From Candidatus Rokuibacteriota bacterium (GTDB taxonomy: Bacteria > Methylomirabilota > Methylomirabilia > Rokubacteriales > CSP1-6), in assembly GCA_003220435.1 (NCBI GenBank), contig QHSL01000068.1:1-64000 (forward strand): 64,000 nt of DNA. Direction: 5' to 3'. The notes under the pieces are model-generated. The model was not told the origin of the DNA. It worked only from the letters and a program-made list of their open reading frames with translations, and did not search any database. Below are positions 1 to 8,332 of this stretch, in pieces; position 1 is the stretch's first letter, and the number at the start of each line of letters is the position of its first letter. The position numbers and the translations under genes were made by a program.

Positions 1-139
1 TCATCCCCAGGATGATCAGCGCCCCCGCGGCGCCGAGCGGCTTCGTCCGGATGAACTTCACGACCTCTTCGGCGGCGGTGAGCCGCGGTGACAGCTCTGC
101 CGACGCGGTCGCGTGAGCCAGCTCGAGATTCGTCGCCAT
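1..139 (-). CDS. ABC transporter permease, DppC type (N-terminal fragment)
   Basis: Only the first 46 codons are in the window; the rest lies beyond base 1. The start MATNLELAHA and a basic stretch leading into a hydrophobic segment (KPLGAAGALIILGM) fit the cytoplasmic tail and first membrane helix of DppC/OppC-type inner-membrane permeases. The start lies 2 bp after the stop of the DppB-type permease, so the two are one transcription unit and should form the heterodimeric channel of a peptide/opine/nickel-class importer. The assignment rests mainly on context because the conserved EAA loop is not visible. Confidence 0.75.
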   Translation of the reverse strand, partial: MATNLELAHATASAELSPRLTAAEEVVKFIRTKPLGAAGALIILGM

Positions 140-141
140 GG

Positions 142-1098
142 CTAGCGGTACCGGATCCGCGGGTCGAACCAGGCATACGTCAAGTCGACCAGCAGGTTCA
201 CGATCACGAAGCTGAACGCGGTGAGGAAGATCAGCGCCTGCACGACCGGGTAGTCCCGGTGAGCCACCGCGTCGACCACGAACCGCCCGACGCCGTTCAG
301 CGTGAAGACGGTCTCGGTGACCACCAGGCCGCCGATCAGGAACGCGAACTCCGTGCCGACCAGCGTGATCACCGGCAGCATCGAGTTCTTGAGCGCGTGG
401 CGGATGACGACGGCCCGCTCCTGTAGGCCCTTCGCCCACGCCGTTCGGATGTAGTCCTCGCGCAGCACCTCGAGGAGGGTCGAGCGCGTCATCCGGGTGG
501 TGACGGCGGCGTAGCGGTAGCCCACGGTGACGATCGGCCAGATCATCATCTGGAAGTTCGCCCACGGATCGACCCACGGCGGCGTGAACTCGAGGGGCGG
601 GCCCCAGCCGAAGAAGATCACGAGCAGCAGGATGCAGAGGATGCCGACCCAGAAGGACGGGATCGCGAGGCCGCCGATGCTGATCACCCGGACGGCGTAG
701 TCGATCCAGGTGTCCTGGCGGATCGCGGCGAGCATACCGAACGGGATCGCGATGATCACCGAGACCATCGTGGCCGCCAGCGCGAGCTCGAGCGAGAGCG
801 GCAGGCGGACGAGCAACTCCTCGATGACCGGACGCCCCGTCCACAGCGAGGTGCCGAAGTCGAAGCGGAGCACCCCCCAGAGCCATGTCCCGAATTGCAC
901 GATCAGGGGCTGATCCAGGCCGAGCCGCTCGCGCATGGCGGCGAGCTGCTTGGGATCGATGTGGCCGCCCGCGTCGCCGCCGAAGATCAACAGCGCCACA
1001 TCGCCCGGGATGACCCGCATGATCACGAAGACCAGGGCGGCGGCGCCGAGCAGCGTCGGGACGATCAGGAGTAGACGCTTGGCGATGTACGTACGCAT
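142..1098 (-). CDS. ABC transporter permease, DppB type
   Basis: 318 residues, normal length for a DppB/OppB permease. It starts with the family signature MRTYIAKRLLLIVPTLLGAAALVF-type first helix followed by RVIPGD, has about six hydrophobic segments, and carries the EAA-loop region near residues 210-235 (EDYIRTAWAKGL), which docks the ATPase. The C-terminus ends DLTYAWFDPRIRYR, typical of the family. It follows the binding-protein gene by 22 bp and precedes the DppC-type gene by 2 bp. The substrate cannot be deduced; a peptide or opine is the default for the family. The ATPase genes are not in the window. Confidence 0.93.
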   Translation of the reverse strand: MRTYIAKRLLLIVPTLLGAAALVFVIMRVIPGDVALLIFGGDAGGHIDPKQLAAMRERLGLDQPLIVQFGTWLWGVLRFDFGTSLWTGRPVIEELLVRLPLSLELALAATMVSVIIAIPFGMLAAIRQDTWIDYAVRVISIGGLAIPSFWVGILCILLLVIFFGWGPPLEFTPPWVDPWANFQMMIWPIVTVGYRYAAVTTRMTRSTLLEVLREDYIRTAWAKGLQERAVVIRHALKNSMLPVITLVGTEFAFLIGGLVVTETVFTLNGVGRFVVDAVAHRDYPVVQALIFLTAFSFVIVNLLVDLTYAWFDPRIRYR

Positions 1099-1120
1099 CC
1101 CGCGCTCTCCTTGGTCCGGC

Positions 1121-2713
1121 TCAATCCTCCGACAACCAGACGTCCTGGAGCTTCTGGTTGGCGTAGTGATTGGGCGGGGCCACGTAGTTCTTCACCTTGG
1201 CCCAGTGGACGACGTTACGCGACCACCAGAGCCCAGGCATGTAATAGGCGTGTTCGAGCACGATCTTCTGAAACTGCAGGATCAGCTTCCTGCGCTCGGC
1301 CGGGTCGAGAGCCCGCGCCTGCCGCGAGAACAGGTCGTCGACTCCGGGATCGGAGAATCGGCCCCAATTCTGGGTATCCCCCGTGGTATACCGCCGCAGG
1401 AACACATCGGCGTCATCGCTGGCCTCGACCGTCGGTCCGATGATCAGCTCGAAGCTCCCGGTGTCCCGCCCATCCGCGAACCAGGCCGCGGTCTCGAGCG
1501 GCCGGTGCTCGGCCTCGATCCCGATCTTCCGCCACTCCTGGATCGCGAAGACCGCGAAGTCCTGGTACGGGAGCTTCACGTTCCGGTTCTTGAGCACGAC
1601 CTTCAATCCGTTGGGGTAGCCGGCCTCGGCCAGGAGCCGCTTGGCCTCGGCCCGGTTCTTCTCGATGTCCTTCCCGAACCCCGGGAGCTTCTGGAGGTCG
1701 GCGTCCGCCATTGCGTACTCGGTGCCGGGGCGTAGCAGCCCGCCCACGTCCCGCAGGCCCGTGAGCGGAAACAGCACGCGGCCCGCGGTGTATCGATCGA
1801 GCCCGAGCGTGAGGGCTTTGCGCACGCGCTCGTCGGTGAACGGCTTCACCGTGTTGTTGATGGCGATCCCGAACTGGCCCGTCATGGGCGTTTGCTGGAC
1901 GACGACCTTGTCGCCGAGCTGCTTCTTGATCGCCTCCACCTCGGCGTTGGGCAGATCGCGGAACTCGATGTAGGCGCGCCCGGACCTGACGGCCGCGGCC
2001 CGCACGGTGGTCTCCGGGCTGATGAAGAACGGACGGTCCTTGACGAAGTAATCCGGGTTGCGCTCACCCTCGAAGGTCGAGCCGCGCGTGTAGCTCTTGA
2101 ACTTGAACGGGCCGGAGCCGACCACGTTCTTCATGAAGTAGTTCGGGTCCTTGTCCAGGTACTTCTTTGGGTAGATGACGTTCCACGGCGAGGCGAGGTT
2201 CTCCAGCAACGACGCCGACGCGTGCTTGAGCTTGAACACCACGGTGCTCGCGTCGGGGGCGTCGACGCTCGCGACCACCGAGTAGGCGCCTTTCCTGACG
2301 CTGCGGACCCCGTCCGGCGGGAAGATCAGCTTGTCGTCGGTGGCCTTCACGTCAGCCGCGGTCAGCGGCGAGCCGTCGTGAAACTTGATCCCGTGGCGGA
2401 TCTTGAACGTGTACGTCAGCGCGTCGGGCGAGATCTTCCACTCGGTGGCCGCGTCTCCGATGATCTTCGGGTACGCGTAGGGGTCCGACTGCAGCAGCGT
2501 GCTGTAGAGCGGGGCCACGAGCTGGAGCGTCGCGAAGGTGCTCTCCTGGTGAGGGTCGAGGCTCGGCGGGTCGGCACCGATCACCGCCAGCAGTACGCCG
2601 CCGCGGCGCGGGGTTTCGGCGGCCTGGCCGGCGGCGGAGGTCGCCAGGGCGACCAGAACCCCGAGCGCAACGACGGTGAACAGCGTCCGGTGAGCCCGGG
2701 CTCCGAAACCCAT
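1121..2713 (-). CDS. Extracellular solute-binding protein family 5 (paralog 1)
   Basis: 530 residues. The ATG at 2713 is chosen because GAGGAGG lies just upstream and the protein then begins with a classical signal peptide (MGFGARAHRTLFTVVALG..., cleavage near AAGQA). The mature part is a DppA/OppA-type periplasmic peptide-binding protein: PRRGGVLLAVIGADPPSLDPH at its N-terminus, FHDGSPLTAADVKAT in the middle. It is closely related to the next two genes upstream. Compared with both, it lacks 7 residues after DRP (YLDGYKF in paralog 2) and has TDDK where they have TYDK or SYDK, so its ligand pocket may differ. It has its own promoter and is directly followed by the permease genes. Confidence 0.93.
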   Translation of the reverse strand: MGFGARAHRTLFTVVALGVLVALATSAAGQAAETPRRGGVLLAVIGADPPSLDPHQESTFATLQLVAPLYSTLLQSDPYAYPKIIGDAATEWKISPDALTYTFKIRHGIKFHDGSPLTAADVKATDDKLIFPPDGVRSVRKGAYSVVASVDAPDASTVVFKLKHASASLLENLASPWNVIYPKKYLDKDPNYFMKNVVGSGPFKFKSYTRGSTFEGERNPDYFVKDRPFFISPETTVRAAAVRSGRAYIEFRDLPNAEVEAIKKQLGDKVVVQQTPMTGQFGIAINNTVKPFTDERVRKALTLGLDRYTAGRVLFPLTGLRDVGGLLRPGTEYAMADADLQKLPGFGKDIEKNRAEAKRLLAEAGYPNGLKVVLKNRNVKLPYQDFAVFAIQEWRKIGIEAEHRPLETAAWFADGRDTGSFELIIGPTVEASDDADVFLRRYTTGDTQNWGRFSDPGVDDLFSRQARALDPAERRKLILQFQKIVLEHAYYMPGLWWSRNVVHWAKVKNYVAPPNHYANQKLQDVWLSED

Positions 2714-2771
2714 TCGCTCCCTCCTCGGGACGTGGACGTTTGAGGATGAAGAATATCGATTTTGCAGGCGG

Positions 2772-2800
2772 ACGCTACCAAGGGCGGAGGGTCTTGTCAA
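2772..2800 (-). promoter_or_regulatory. Sigma-70-type promoter of binding-protein paralog 1
   Basis: On the minus strand, TTGACA (2800-2795), a 17-nt spacer and TAGCGT (2777-2772). The predicted start near 2765 gives a leader of about 50 nt before the ATG at 2713. Nearly the same 33-bp segment recurs upstream of paralog 3, so it was probably duplicated along with the gene. Confidence 0.7.
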
Positions 2801-2801
2801 T

Positions 2802-2827
2802 CCGTGCCTCCTGTAAAGGAGGCACGG
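2802..2827 (-). terminator. Hairpin between paralogs 2 and 1
   Basis: Perfect 10-bp stem (CCGTGCCTCC / GGAGGCACGG) with a 6-nt loop. It begins 12 bp after the stop of paralog 2 and ends just before the -35 box of the paralog 1 promoter. There is no T-tract, so it is either a weak or Rho-assisted terminator or a transcript-end stabiliser separating the two transcription units. Confidence 0.55.
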
Positions 2828-2838
2828 GGTCGGTGCCG

Positions 2839-4446
2839 TCAGTCCTCAGCCAGCCAGACGTCCTGGAGCTTCTGGTTGGAATAGTGATTGGGCGGCGCCA
2901 CGTAGTTCTTCACCTTGGCCCAGTGCACCACGGCCCGCCTCCACCAGAGGCCCGGGATGTGGTAGGCGTTTTCGAGCACGATCTTCTCGATCTCGTTGAC
3001 GAGCTTCTTGCGCTCGGCCGGGTCGAGAGCCCTCGTCTGGCGCGCGAACAGGTCGTCGATCCTGGGGTCGGAGAAGCGACCCCAGTTGTTGGAGTCCCCG
3101 GTGGTGTATCGCTCGAGGAACAGATCGGGGTCGTCCATGTAGTTGAACGTGCCGTTGATGATGAGATCGAAGCTTGCGGTGTCCCGCCCATCCGCGAACC
3201 AGGCCGCCGTCTCGAGCGGTCGGTGCTCGGCCTCGACGCCGATTTTGCGCCACTCCTGGATGACGAACACCGCGAAGTCCTGGTAGGGGATCTTGATATT
3301 GCGGTTCTTCAAGACGACCTTGAAGCCGTTGGGGTAGCCCGCCTCGGCCAGGAGGCGCCGGGCCTCAGCTCGGTTCTTCTCGATATCCCTCCCGAACCCC
3401 GGAAGCTTCTGGAGCTCGGCCTCCGACATCGCCCACTCTGTGGCCGGACGCATCAGCCCCCCGACGTCCCTGAGGCTCGCGAGCGGGTAGAGCACCCGGC
3501 CCGCCGTGTAGCGATCGAACGCCAGCGTGAGGGCCTTGCGGACACGAACGTCGGTGAAGGGCTTCACCGTCTGGTTCATGGCGATTCCGAACAAGCCGGT
3601 CGCCGGTGTTTCCTGCACGACGACCTTGTCCCCGAGCGTCTTCCGGATCGCCTCCACCTCCGCCAGGGGCATGGTGCGGAACTCGATCCAGGCGCGCCCG
3701 GAACGAAGGGCCGCCGCCCGCACGGATGTCTCGGTGCTGACATAGAACTTGTACCCGTCCAGGTACGGACGATCCTTGATGAAGTAGTCGGGATTTCGCT
3801 CGCCCTCGAACGTGGATCCGTGCGTGTAGCTCTTGAACTTGAAAGGTCCGGACCCGACGACGTTCGACTTGAAGTAGTTCGGGTCACGGTCGAGGTACTT
3901 CTTTGGATAGATGACGTTCCACGGCGAGGCCAGGTTGGAGAAGAGCGACGCCGATGGGAATTTGAGCTTGAACACCACCGTGCTCGGGTCCGGGGCCTCG
4001 ACGCTCGCGATGGCCGCGTAGGCGTTCTTGCGCACGCTGCGGACCCCTGCCGGTGGGAAGACGATCTTGTCGTAGGTGGCCTTGACGTCGATCGCCGTCA
4101 GCGGCGAGCCGTCGTGAAACCTGATCCCCTGGCGGATCTTGAACGTGTAGGTCAGCCCGTCGGGCGCGATCTTCCACTCGGTAGCCAGATCCCCGATGAT
4201 CTTCGGGTAACTGAGCGGGTCGATCTGGAGCAGCGTGCTGTAGAGCGGAGCCACCAGCTCGATGGTGGCGAAGGTGGTTTCCTGGTGGGGGTCGAAGCTC
4301 GGCGCGTCGGCGGCGATGGCCGCTAACAATATTCCGCCCCGGCGGGGAGTCCCGGTCGCCTGGCCTGTGGCCGGGGTCGGTACGGCCAGGACGCCGATCA
4401 GGACCGCGAGCGTGAAGCCGGTAAAGAGCGCCGAGAGGCGTCGCAT
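2839..4446 (-). CDS. Extracellular solute-binding protein family 5 (paralog 2)
   Basis: 535 residues with an N-terminal signal peptide (MRRLSALFTGFTLAVLIGVL, cleavage near ATGQA). It is the same DppA-like fold as its neighbours, colinear with paralog 3 and containing the 7-residue segment missing from paralog 1. It lies 22 bp after the stop of paralog 3 with no promoter between, so the two are probably co-transcribed. Its divergence is spread along the whole length, which argues for an old duplication rather than an assembly artefact. Peptide/opine uptake is the family function; the ligand is unknown. Confidence 0.92.
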   Translation of the reverse strand: MRRLSALFTGFTLAVLIGVLAVPTPATGQATGTPRRGGILLAAIAADAPSFDPHQETTFATIELVAPLYSTLLQIDPLSYPKIIGDLATEWKIAPDGLTYTFKIRQGIRFHDGSPLTAIDVKATYDKIVFPPAGVRSVRKNAYAAIASVEAPDPSTVVFKLKFPSASLFSNLASPWNVIYPKKYLDRDPNYFKSNVVGSGPFKFKSYTHGSTFEGERNPDYFIKDRPYLDGYKFYVSTETSVRAAALRSGRAWIEFRTMPLAEVEAIRKTLGDKVVVQETPATGLFGIAMNQTVKPFTDVRVRKALTLAFDRYTAGRVLYPLASLRDVGGLMRPATEWAMSEAELQKLPGFGRDIEKNRAEARRLLAEAGYPNGFKVVLKNRNIKIPYQDFAVFVIQEWRKIGVEAEHRPLETAAWFADGRDTASFDLIINGTFNYMDDPDLFLERYTTGDSNNWGRFSDPRIDDLFARQTRALDPAERKKLVNEIEKIVLENAYHIPGLWWRRAVVHWAKVKNYVAPPNHYSNQKLQDVWLAED

Positions 4447-4468
4447 GCCTTGGTCCTCCTCGATTGCC

Positions 4469-6082
4469 TCAGTCCTCGGACAGCCACACGTCCTGAAGCT
4501 TCTGGTTCGTAAAGTGGCTCGGTGGGGCCACCCAGTTCTTCATCTTGGCCCAGTGCACGACGTTGCGCGACCACCAGAGACCGGGGATGTGGTACGCGTT
4601 CTCCAGCACGATCTTCTGAAGCTCGATGACGAGCTTCCGGCGCTCCACCGGGTCGAGCGTCCGCGCCTGCCGCGCGTACAGGTCGTCGATCCCGGGGTTG
4701 GAGAAGCGGGCCCAGTTCTGAGAAGACCCGGTGATGAACGGCGCGAGCAAGGCATCGGGATCGTCGACGAAGTGGCCGGTCGGGAAGACCATCACCTCGA
4801 AGTTTCCCTGGTCGCGCCCGTCCGCGTACCAGGCCGCCGTCTCGAGCGGTCGATGCTCGGCCTCGACCCCGATCTTGCGCCATTCCTGGATCACGTAGAC
4901 CGCCCAGTCCTGGTAGGGGAGCTTGATGTTGCGGTTCTTCAGCACCACCTTGAAGCCGTTCGGGTAGCCGGCCTCGGCCAGCAGTCGCCTGGCCTCGGCG
5001 CGATTCTTCTCGGCGTCGCGCCCGAAGCCCGGGTACTTCTCGAGCTCGGCGGGCGCCATCGCCCACTCCGTATTCGGACGCGTGAACGCCCCGACGTCCC
5101 GGAGACCCGTGAGCCCGTACAGGACCCTGCCCCCGGTGTACCGATCGATGCCGAGGTTGAGGGCCTTCCGCACGCGAATGTCCGTGAACGGCTTCACGGT
5201 GTTGTTCATCGCGACGTCGAAGTGGATGACGAATGGGGTCTGCTGGACGACGACCTTGTCGCCGAGATGCTTCTTGATCGCGTCCACCTCGGCCTGGGGC
5301 AGGTCGCGGAACTCGACGTAGGCGCGACCGGACCGAACCGCCGCGGCGCGCACGGACGTCTCGGTGCTGATGAAGTACTTGTAGCCGTTGAGGTAGGGCC
5401 GGTCCTTGACGAAGTAGTCAGGGTTCCGCTCGCCTTCGAACGTCGAGCCGCGCGTGTAGCTCTTGAACTTGAAGGGGCCGGAGCCCATGACGTTGTTCTT
5501 GAAGTAGTTCGGATCCTTGTCGAGGTACTTCTTCGGGAAGATGACGTTCCACGGCGAGGCGAGGTTCGTGAGGAGCGAGGCGGACGGGAACTTGAGCTTG
5601 AAGAGCACGGTGCTCGGATCCGGCGCCTCCACGCTCGCCACCGCAGAGTAATGATGCTTGCGGATGCTGCGCACGCCCTCCGGCGGGAAGAGGATCTTGT
5701 CGTAGCTTGCCCTGACGTCAGCGGACGTCAGCGGCGAGCCGTCGTGAAAGCGGATGCCCGGGCGGATCTTGAACGTGTACACGAGCCCGTCGGGCGAGAT
5801 CTTCCACTCGCTGGCCACGTCGCCGATGACGTTGGGATAGCCGTACGGATCGATCTGCAGCAACGTGCTGTAGAGCGGGGCGACCGGCTGGAGCGTGGCG
5901 AAGGTCTGCTCCTGGTGGGGATCGAGGCCCGGCGCGTCGGCGCCGATGGCCGCCAACAAGATTCCCCCGCGGCGCGGCGTCTCGGTCGATTGGGCCCCGG
6001 CGACCAGCGGAACGGCCAGGCAGCCGACGGCGAGGATCACGAAGGCGGTAAACGTCCGGTGACGTCGGATCCCTGTCGTCAT
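4469..6082 (-). CDS. Extracellular solute-binding protein family 5 (paralog 3)
   Basis: 537 residues, first gene of the minus-strand transporter block. The signal peptide is MTTGIRRHRTFTAFVILAVG..., cleaved near VAGAQ. The lobes align throughout with paralogs 1 and 2 (ETPRRGGILLAAIGADAPGL, FHDGSPLTSADVRASYDKI, KNYVAPP-like tail KNWVAPPSHF). The region around residues 425-450 (MVFPTGHFVDDPDALL) is the most divergent between the three and may be specificity-determining. A strong promoter with a palindrome at its start site lies upstream. Confidence 0.92.
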   Translation of the reverse strand: MTTGIRRHRTFTAFVILAVGCLAVPLVAGAQSTETPRRGGILLAAIGADAPGLDPHQEQTFATLQPVAPLYSTLLQIDPYGYPNVIGDVASEWKISPDGLVYTFKIRPGIRFHDGSPLTSADVRASYDKILFPPEGVRSIRKHHYSAVASVEAPDPSTVLFKLKFPSASLLTNLASPWNVIFPKKYLDKDPNYFKNNVMGSGPFKFKSYTRGSTFEGERNPDYFVKDRPYLNGYKYFISTETSVRAAAVRSGRAYVEFRDLPQAEVDAIKKHLGDKVVVQQTPFVIHFDVAMNNTVKPFTDIRVRKALNLGIDRYTGGRVLYGLTGLRDVGAFTRPNTEWAMAPAELEKYPGFGRDAEKNRAEARRLLAEAGYPNGFKVVLKNRNIKLPYQDWAVYVIQEWRKIGVEAEHRPLETAAWYADGRDQGNFEVMVFPTGHFVDDPDALLAPFITGSSQNWARFSNPGIDDLYARQARTLDPVERRKLVIELQKIVLENAYHIPGLWWSRNVVHWAKMKNWVAPPSHFTNQKLQDVWLSED

Positions 6083-6160
6083 CTGACACCCTCCCGAAGC
6101 AATGGGACGTTGGCCAGAACGGAATAGGACGGGACGCCGAACTCACTGCGGAGCGGACAC

Positions 6161-6184
6161 GTCATCGGGCACGCGCCCGATGAC
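6161..6184. promoter_or_regulatory. Inverted repeat at the predicted start site of paralog 3
   Basis: GTCATCGGGC / GCCCGATGAC, perfect 10-bp arms separated by 4 nt. It covers the predicted transcription start (about 6183) of the minus-strand promoter and lies 57 bp beyond the stop of the thioesterase gene. It could be an operator for a dimeric repressor, a 5' transcript hairpin, or the terminator of the upstream thioesterase unit; the sequence alone does not decide. Confidence 0.45.
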
Positions 6185-6189
6185 GGCGG

Positions 6190-6219
6190 ACGCTACCAGG
6201 GGGCGGGGGGCCCTGTCAA
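6190..6219 (-). promoter_or_regulatory. Sigma-70-type promoter of binding-protein paralog 3
   Basis: On the minus strand TTGACA (6219-6214), an 18-nt spacer and TAGCGT (6195-6190). The leader to the ATG at 6082 would be about 100 nt. The box sequences and flanks match the promoter of paralog 1. Confidence 0.65.
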
Positions 6220-6241
6220 CCACGGGCTGCCCGGGCGCCGG

Positions 6242-6676
6242 CTATCGAGGGGCGAGCACCATCTGCGTCTGGATCACCAGCGCCAGGAGACGGCCCGCCG
6301 CGTCGGTCACGCGCGTCTGCCAGACCATCGTGGTGCGGCCGCGATGCAGCGGCGTCGTCTCGGCGCGCACGACGCCGTCGCGCCCGGCCGCGAAGAAGTT
6401 GGTCTTGGACTCCAGCGTCGTCGTCGAGGCCCCGGGCGGCAGGTTAATGAACGTCGCCGTCGCGCCGACGGTGTCGGCGAAGGCCATGATCGCGCCCCCG
6501 TGGAGCGCCCCGCCGACGGTGCGCAGATCGTCGCGGATCGTGAGCTCGGCGACGAGCCGGTCCCGGGAGGCCTCGACGAACCGGATGCCCATGAGCTCCG
6601 GGAGACAGGCACGATGCAACGCCGTCAGCGCGGCCGGATCGATCGGATCCATCAGAGCGGCGAGTAACCCCGGCAC
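6242..6676 (-). CDS. PaaI-family hotdog-fold thioesterase
   Basis: 144 residues from a GTG at 6676; an in-frame ATG at 6652 (MDPIDPAALT, 136 residues) is equally plausible and neither has a clear Shine-Dalgarno. The hotdog signature is GGALHGGAIMAFADTVGATA around residues 55-75, containing the HGG...D elements used by PaaI-type acyl-CoA thioesterases. Members hydrolyse aryl- or acyl-CoA esters as homotetramers in the cytosol. It follows the hexapeptide-repeat gene by about 36 bp on the same strand. A 9-codon reading frame (start 6681) ends with its TGA overlapping the 6652 ATG, which may or may not be meaningful. Confidence 0.85.
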   Translation of the reverse strand: MPGLLAALMDPIDPAALTALHRACLPELMGIRFVEASRDRLVAELTIRDDLRTVGGALHGGAIMAFADTVGATATFINLPPGASTTTLESKTNFFAAGRDGVVRAETTPLHRGRTTMVWQTRVTDAAGRLLALVIQTQMVLAPR

Positions 6677-6712
6677 TCCATCCGCGCGGCGATCTTCCGC
6701 AGCGTCATGACG

Positions 6713-7237
6713 TCAACACGGCTGGACCGAGGCCTTGTGGCGCTGGGCGAGCGCCTGGTAGCCCTCGGGGTTCGCGCGCACCCAGCGCTCGGCCGGTGTG
6801 CCGGCGAGTGGCCCGCGCACCTTCGCGGGCGCGCCCAGCGCCAGCGTGCCGTCGGGAATCTCGGTCTCGGGCGTCACCAGGGCACCCGCGGCCACCATTG
6901 CCCGGACGCCGATGCGCGCGCCGTCGAGCACCGTCGCGCCGTTGCCGATCAAGCACTCTTCGCCCAGCGACGCGGCGTGGATCGTGGAGTTGTGGCCGAC
7001 CGTCGCGCCGGCGCCGATCTCGGTCCCGCCGCGCGGCGTGACGTGCACGACCGCGCAGTCCTGCACGTTGGCGCCGCGGCGGACCACGATCGGATTGAAG
7101 TCTCCGCGGAGCACGGCGTTGTACCAGACGGAGGCGCGCTCCTCGATCGTCACGTCGCCGACGATCACGGCGGTGGGCGCGATGAACGCGGTCGGGTGGA
7201 TCTTCGGACTCTTGCCTTCGAAGCTGAAGAGTGGCAT
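6713..7237 (-). CDS. Gamma-carbonic-anhydrase-like hexapeptide-repeat protein
   Basis: 174 residues, the usual size of the YrdA/PaaY/gamma-CA family. Left-handed beta-helix hexapeptides run from about residue 12 (IHPTAFIAPTAVIVGDVTI) to 140. The three histidines that bind the metal across trimer interfaces in gamma-carbonic anhydrases appear to be present: VHV at about residue 69, then GHNSTIH at about 86-92. The C-terminal helix (AERWVRANPEGYQALAQRH) is also typical. Activity as a carbonic anhydrase is not assured; many homologues have no demonstrated activity. It is divergent from the polyketide synthase gene with a 69-bp gap. Confidence 0.88.
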   Translation of the reverse strand: MPLFSFEGKSPKIHPTAFIAPTAVIVGDVTIEERASVWYNAVLRGDFNPIVVRRGANVQDCAVVHVTPRGGTEIGAGATVGHNSTIHAASLGEECLIGNGATVLDGARIGVRAMVAAGALVTPETEIPDGTLALGAPAKVRGPLAGTPAERWVRANPEGYQALAQRHKASVQPC

Positions 7238-7306
7238 GGGCTGGACCCTCGCAGTATCCTCGAAGTGCCCTCATCTTACTCGATGCTCGTCGTGCCAGGA
7301 GGAGGA

Positions 7307-8332
7307 ATGGCGATCCCCAAGATCATCGCGGTCGCCACCGCGACGCCGGCGAACCGGTTCACGCAGGCGGAGTTGCTGACGCTGGCGGGCTATCGCGACG
7401 ACGAGCGGCGGGGATTCTTCCGCCGGAGCGACATCGAGGGCCGCAATCTCTGCATCGACCCGGCGACCTTCCGTCCGAACGAGTCGGTGGACGAGCTGAA
7501 TGCGCGCTTCCGCGCCGGCGCGCTCGAGCTCGGCGAGTCGGCGGCGCGGCGCGCGCTCGCTGCGGCGGGCTGGGAGGTGCGCGACGTGGACTTCCTGGCG
7601 ACGACCACGTGCACGGGGCGCCTCACCCCGAGCCTCGACGCGCACCTCGTCGGCCGGCTCGGCTGCCGCGCGGATATCCAGCGCGTGCACGTGGGCGACA
7701 CCGGCTGCGCGTCGGCGATGGTGGCGCTCCAGCAGGCGTCGAACTACGTCGCGGCATCCCGGGAGCGGCGCGCGCTCGTGGTCGCCGTCGAGATCTGCTC
7801 CGCCGCCTACTTCCTCGACGACCGACTCGAGAGCGCGGTCGCCCACGCGATCTTCGCCGACGGCGCCGGCGCGGTGGCCGTCGCCAGTGACGGCGCTGGG
7901 CCCTCGATCGTCGCGCATCGGACCCTCTTCCGGCCCGAGCACCTCGACGCGATGGGGTTCGAGTACCCGGGCGGCCGGCCGCGCGTGATCCTCTCGAAGG
8001 ACGTGCGCCGCATCGGCGCCGGCATGATGGGGGAGATGGCGGCGATCCTGATGGCGGCGCAGGGGCTCAAGCGCGAGGACGTCGCTCACTGGGTCCTGCA
8101 CTCCGCCGGCCGGCGCGTGATCGATCGCGCGAGAGCGCTGCTCGAGCTCTCCGAGGAGCAGGTGGGCCACTCACGCTCGGTGCTCCGGCACTACGGCAAC
8201 ATGTCGTCCGCTACGATCCTGTTCGTGCTCGACGAGACGCTCCGCCACGAGGTCCCGGTCCCGGGCGCCTGGGGCGTGATGATCGCCCTCGGTCCCGGCT
8301 TCGCCGCCGAGGGCGCGCTGCTCCGATGGTGA
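7307..8332 (+). CDS. Type III polyketide synthase (chalcone/stilbene synthase family)
   Basis: 341 residues. The ATG at 7307 is favoured by AGGAGGAGG immediately upstream. The thiolase-fold catalytic triad is visible: Cys in DTGCASAM (about residue 137), His in WVLHSAGRR (about 267), Asn in YGNMSSATIL (about 300), followed by the family C-terminus GPGFAAEG. Such homodimeric enzymes condense an acyl-CoA starter with malonyl-CoA units to alkylpyrones or alkylresorcinols. It overlaps the methyltransferase gene by 7 bp; an FAD oxidoreductase follows. This resembles the srsABC-like order of bacterial phenolic-lipid loci (established for Streptomyces), so a membrane quinone or phenolic lipid is the likely product class (inference). 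Confidence 0.9.
   Translation: MAIPKIIAVATATPANRFTQAELLTLAGYRDDERRGFFRRSDIEGRNLCIDPATFRPNESVDELNARFRAGALELGESAARRALAAAGWEVRDVDFLATTTCTGRLTPSLDAHLVGRLGCRADIQRVHVGDTGCASAMVALQQASNYVAASRERRALVVAVEICSAAYFLDDRLESAVAHAIFADGAGAVAVASDGAGPSIVAHRTLFRPEHLDAMGFEYPGGRPRVILSKDVRRIGAGMMGEMAAILMAAQGLKREDVAHWVLHSAGRRVIDRARALLELSEEQVGHSRSVLRHYGNMSSATILFVLDETLRHEVPVPGAWGVMIALGPGFAAEGALLRW

Noticed and set aside
2714-2800. A longer start for binding-protein paralog 1 at 2800
   Set aside because: The extra 29 residues would place a hydrophilic stretch before the signal peptide and overlap the promoter; the ATG at 2713 has a good ribosome-binding site.
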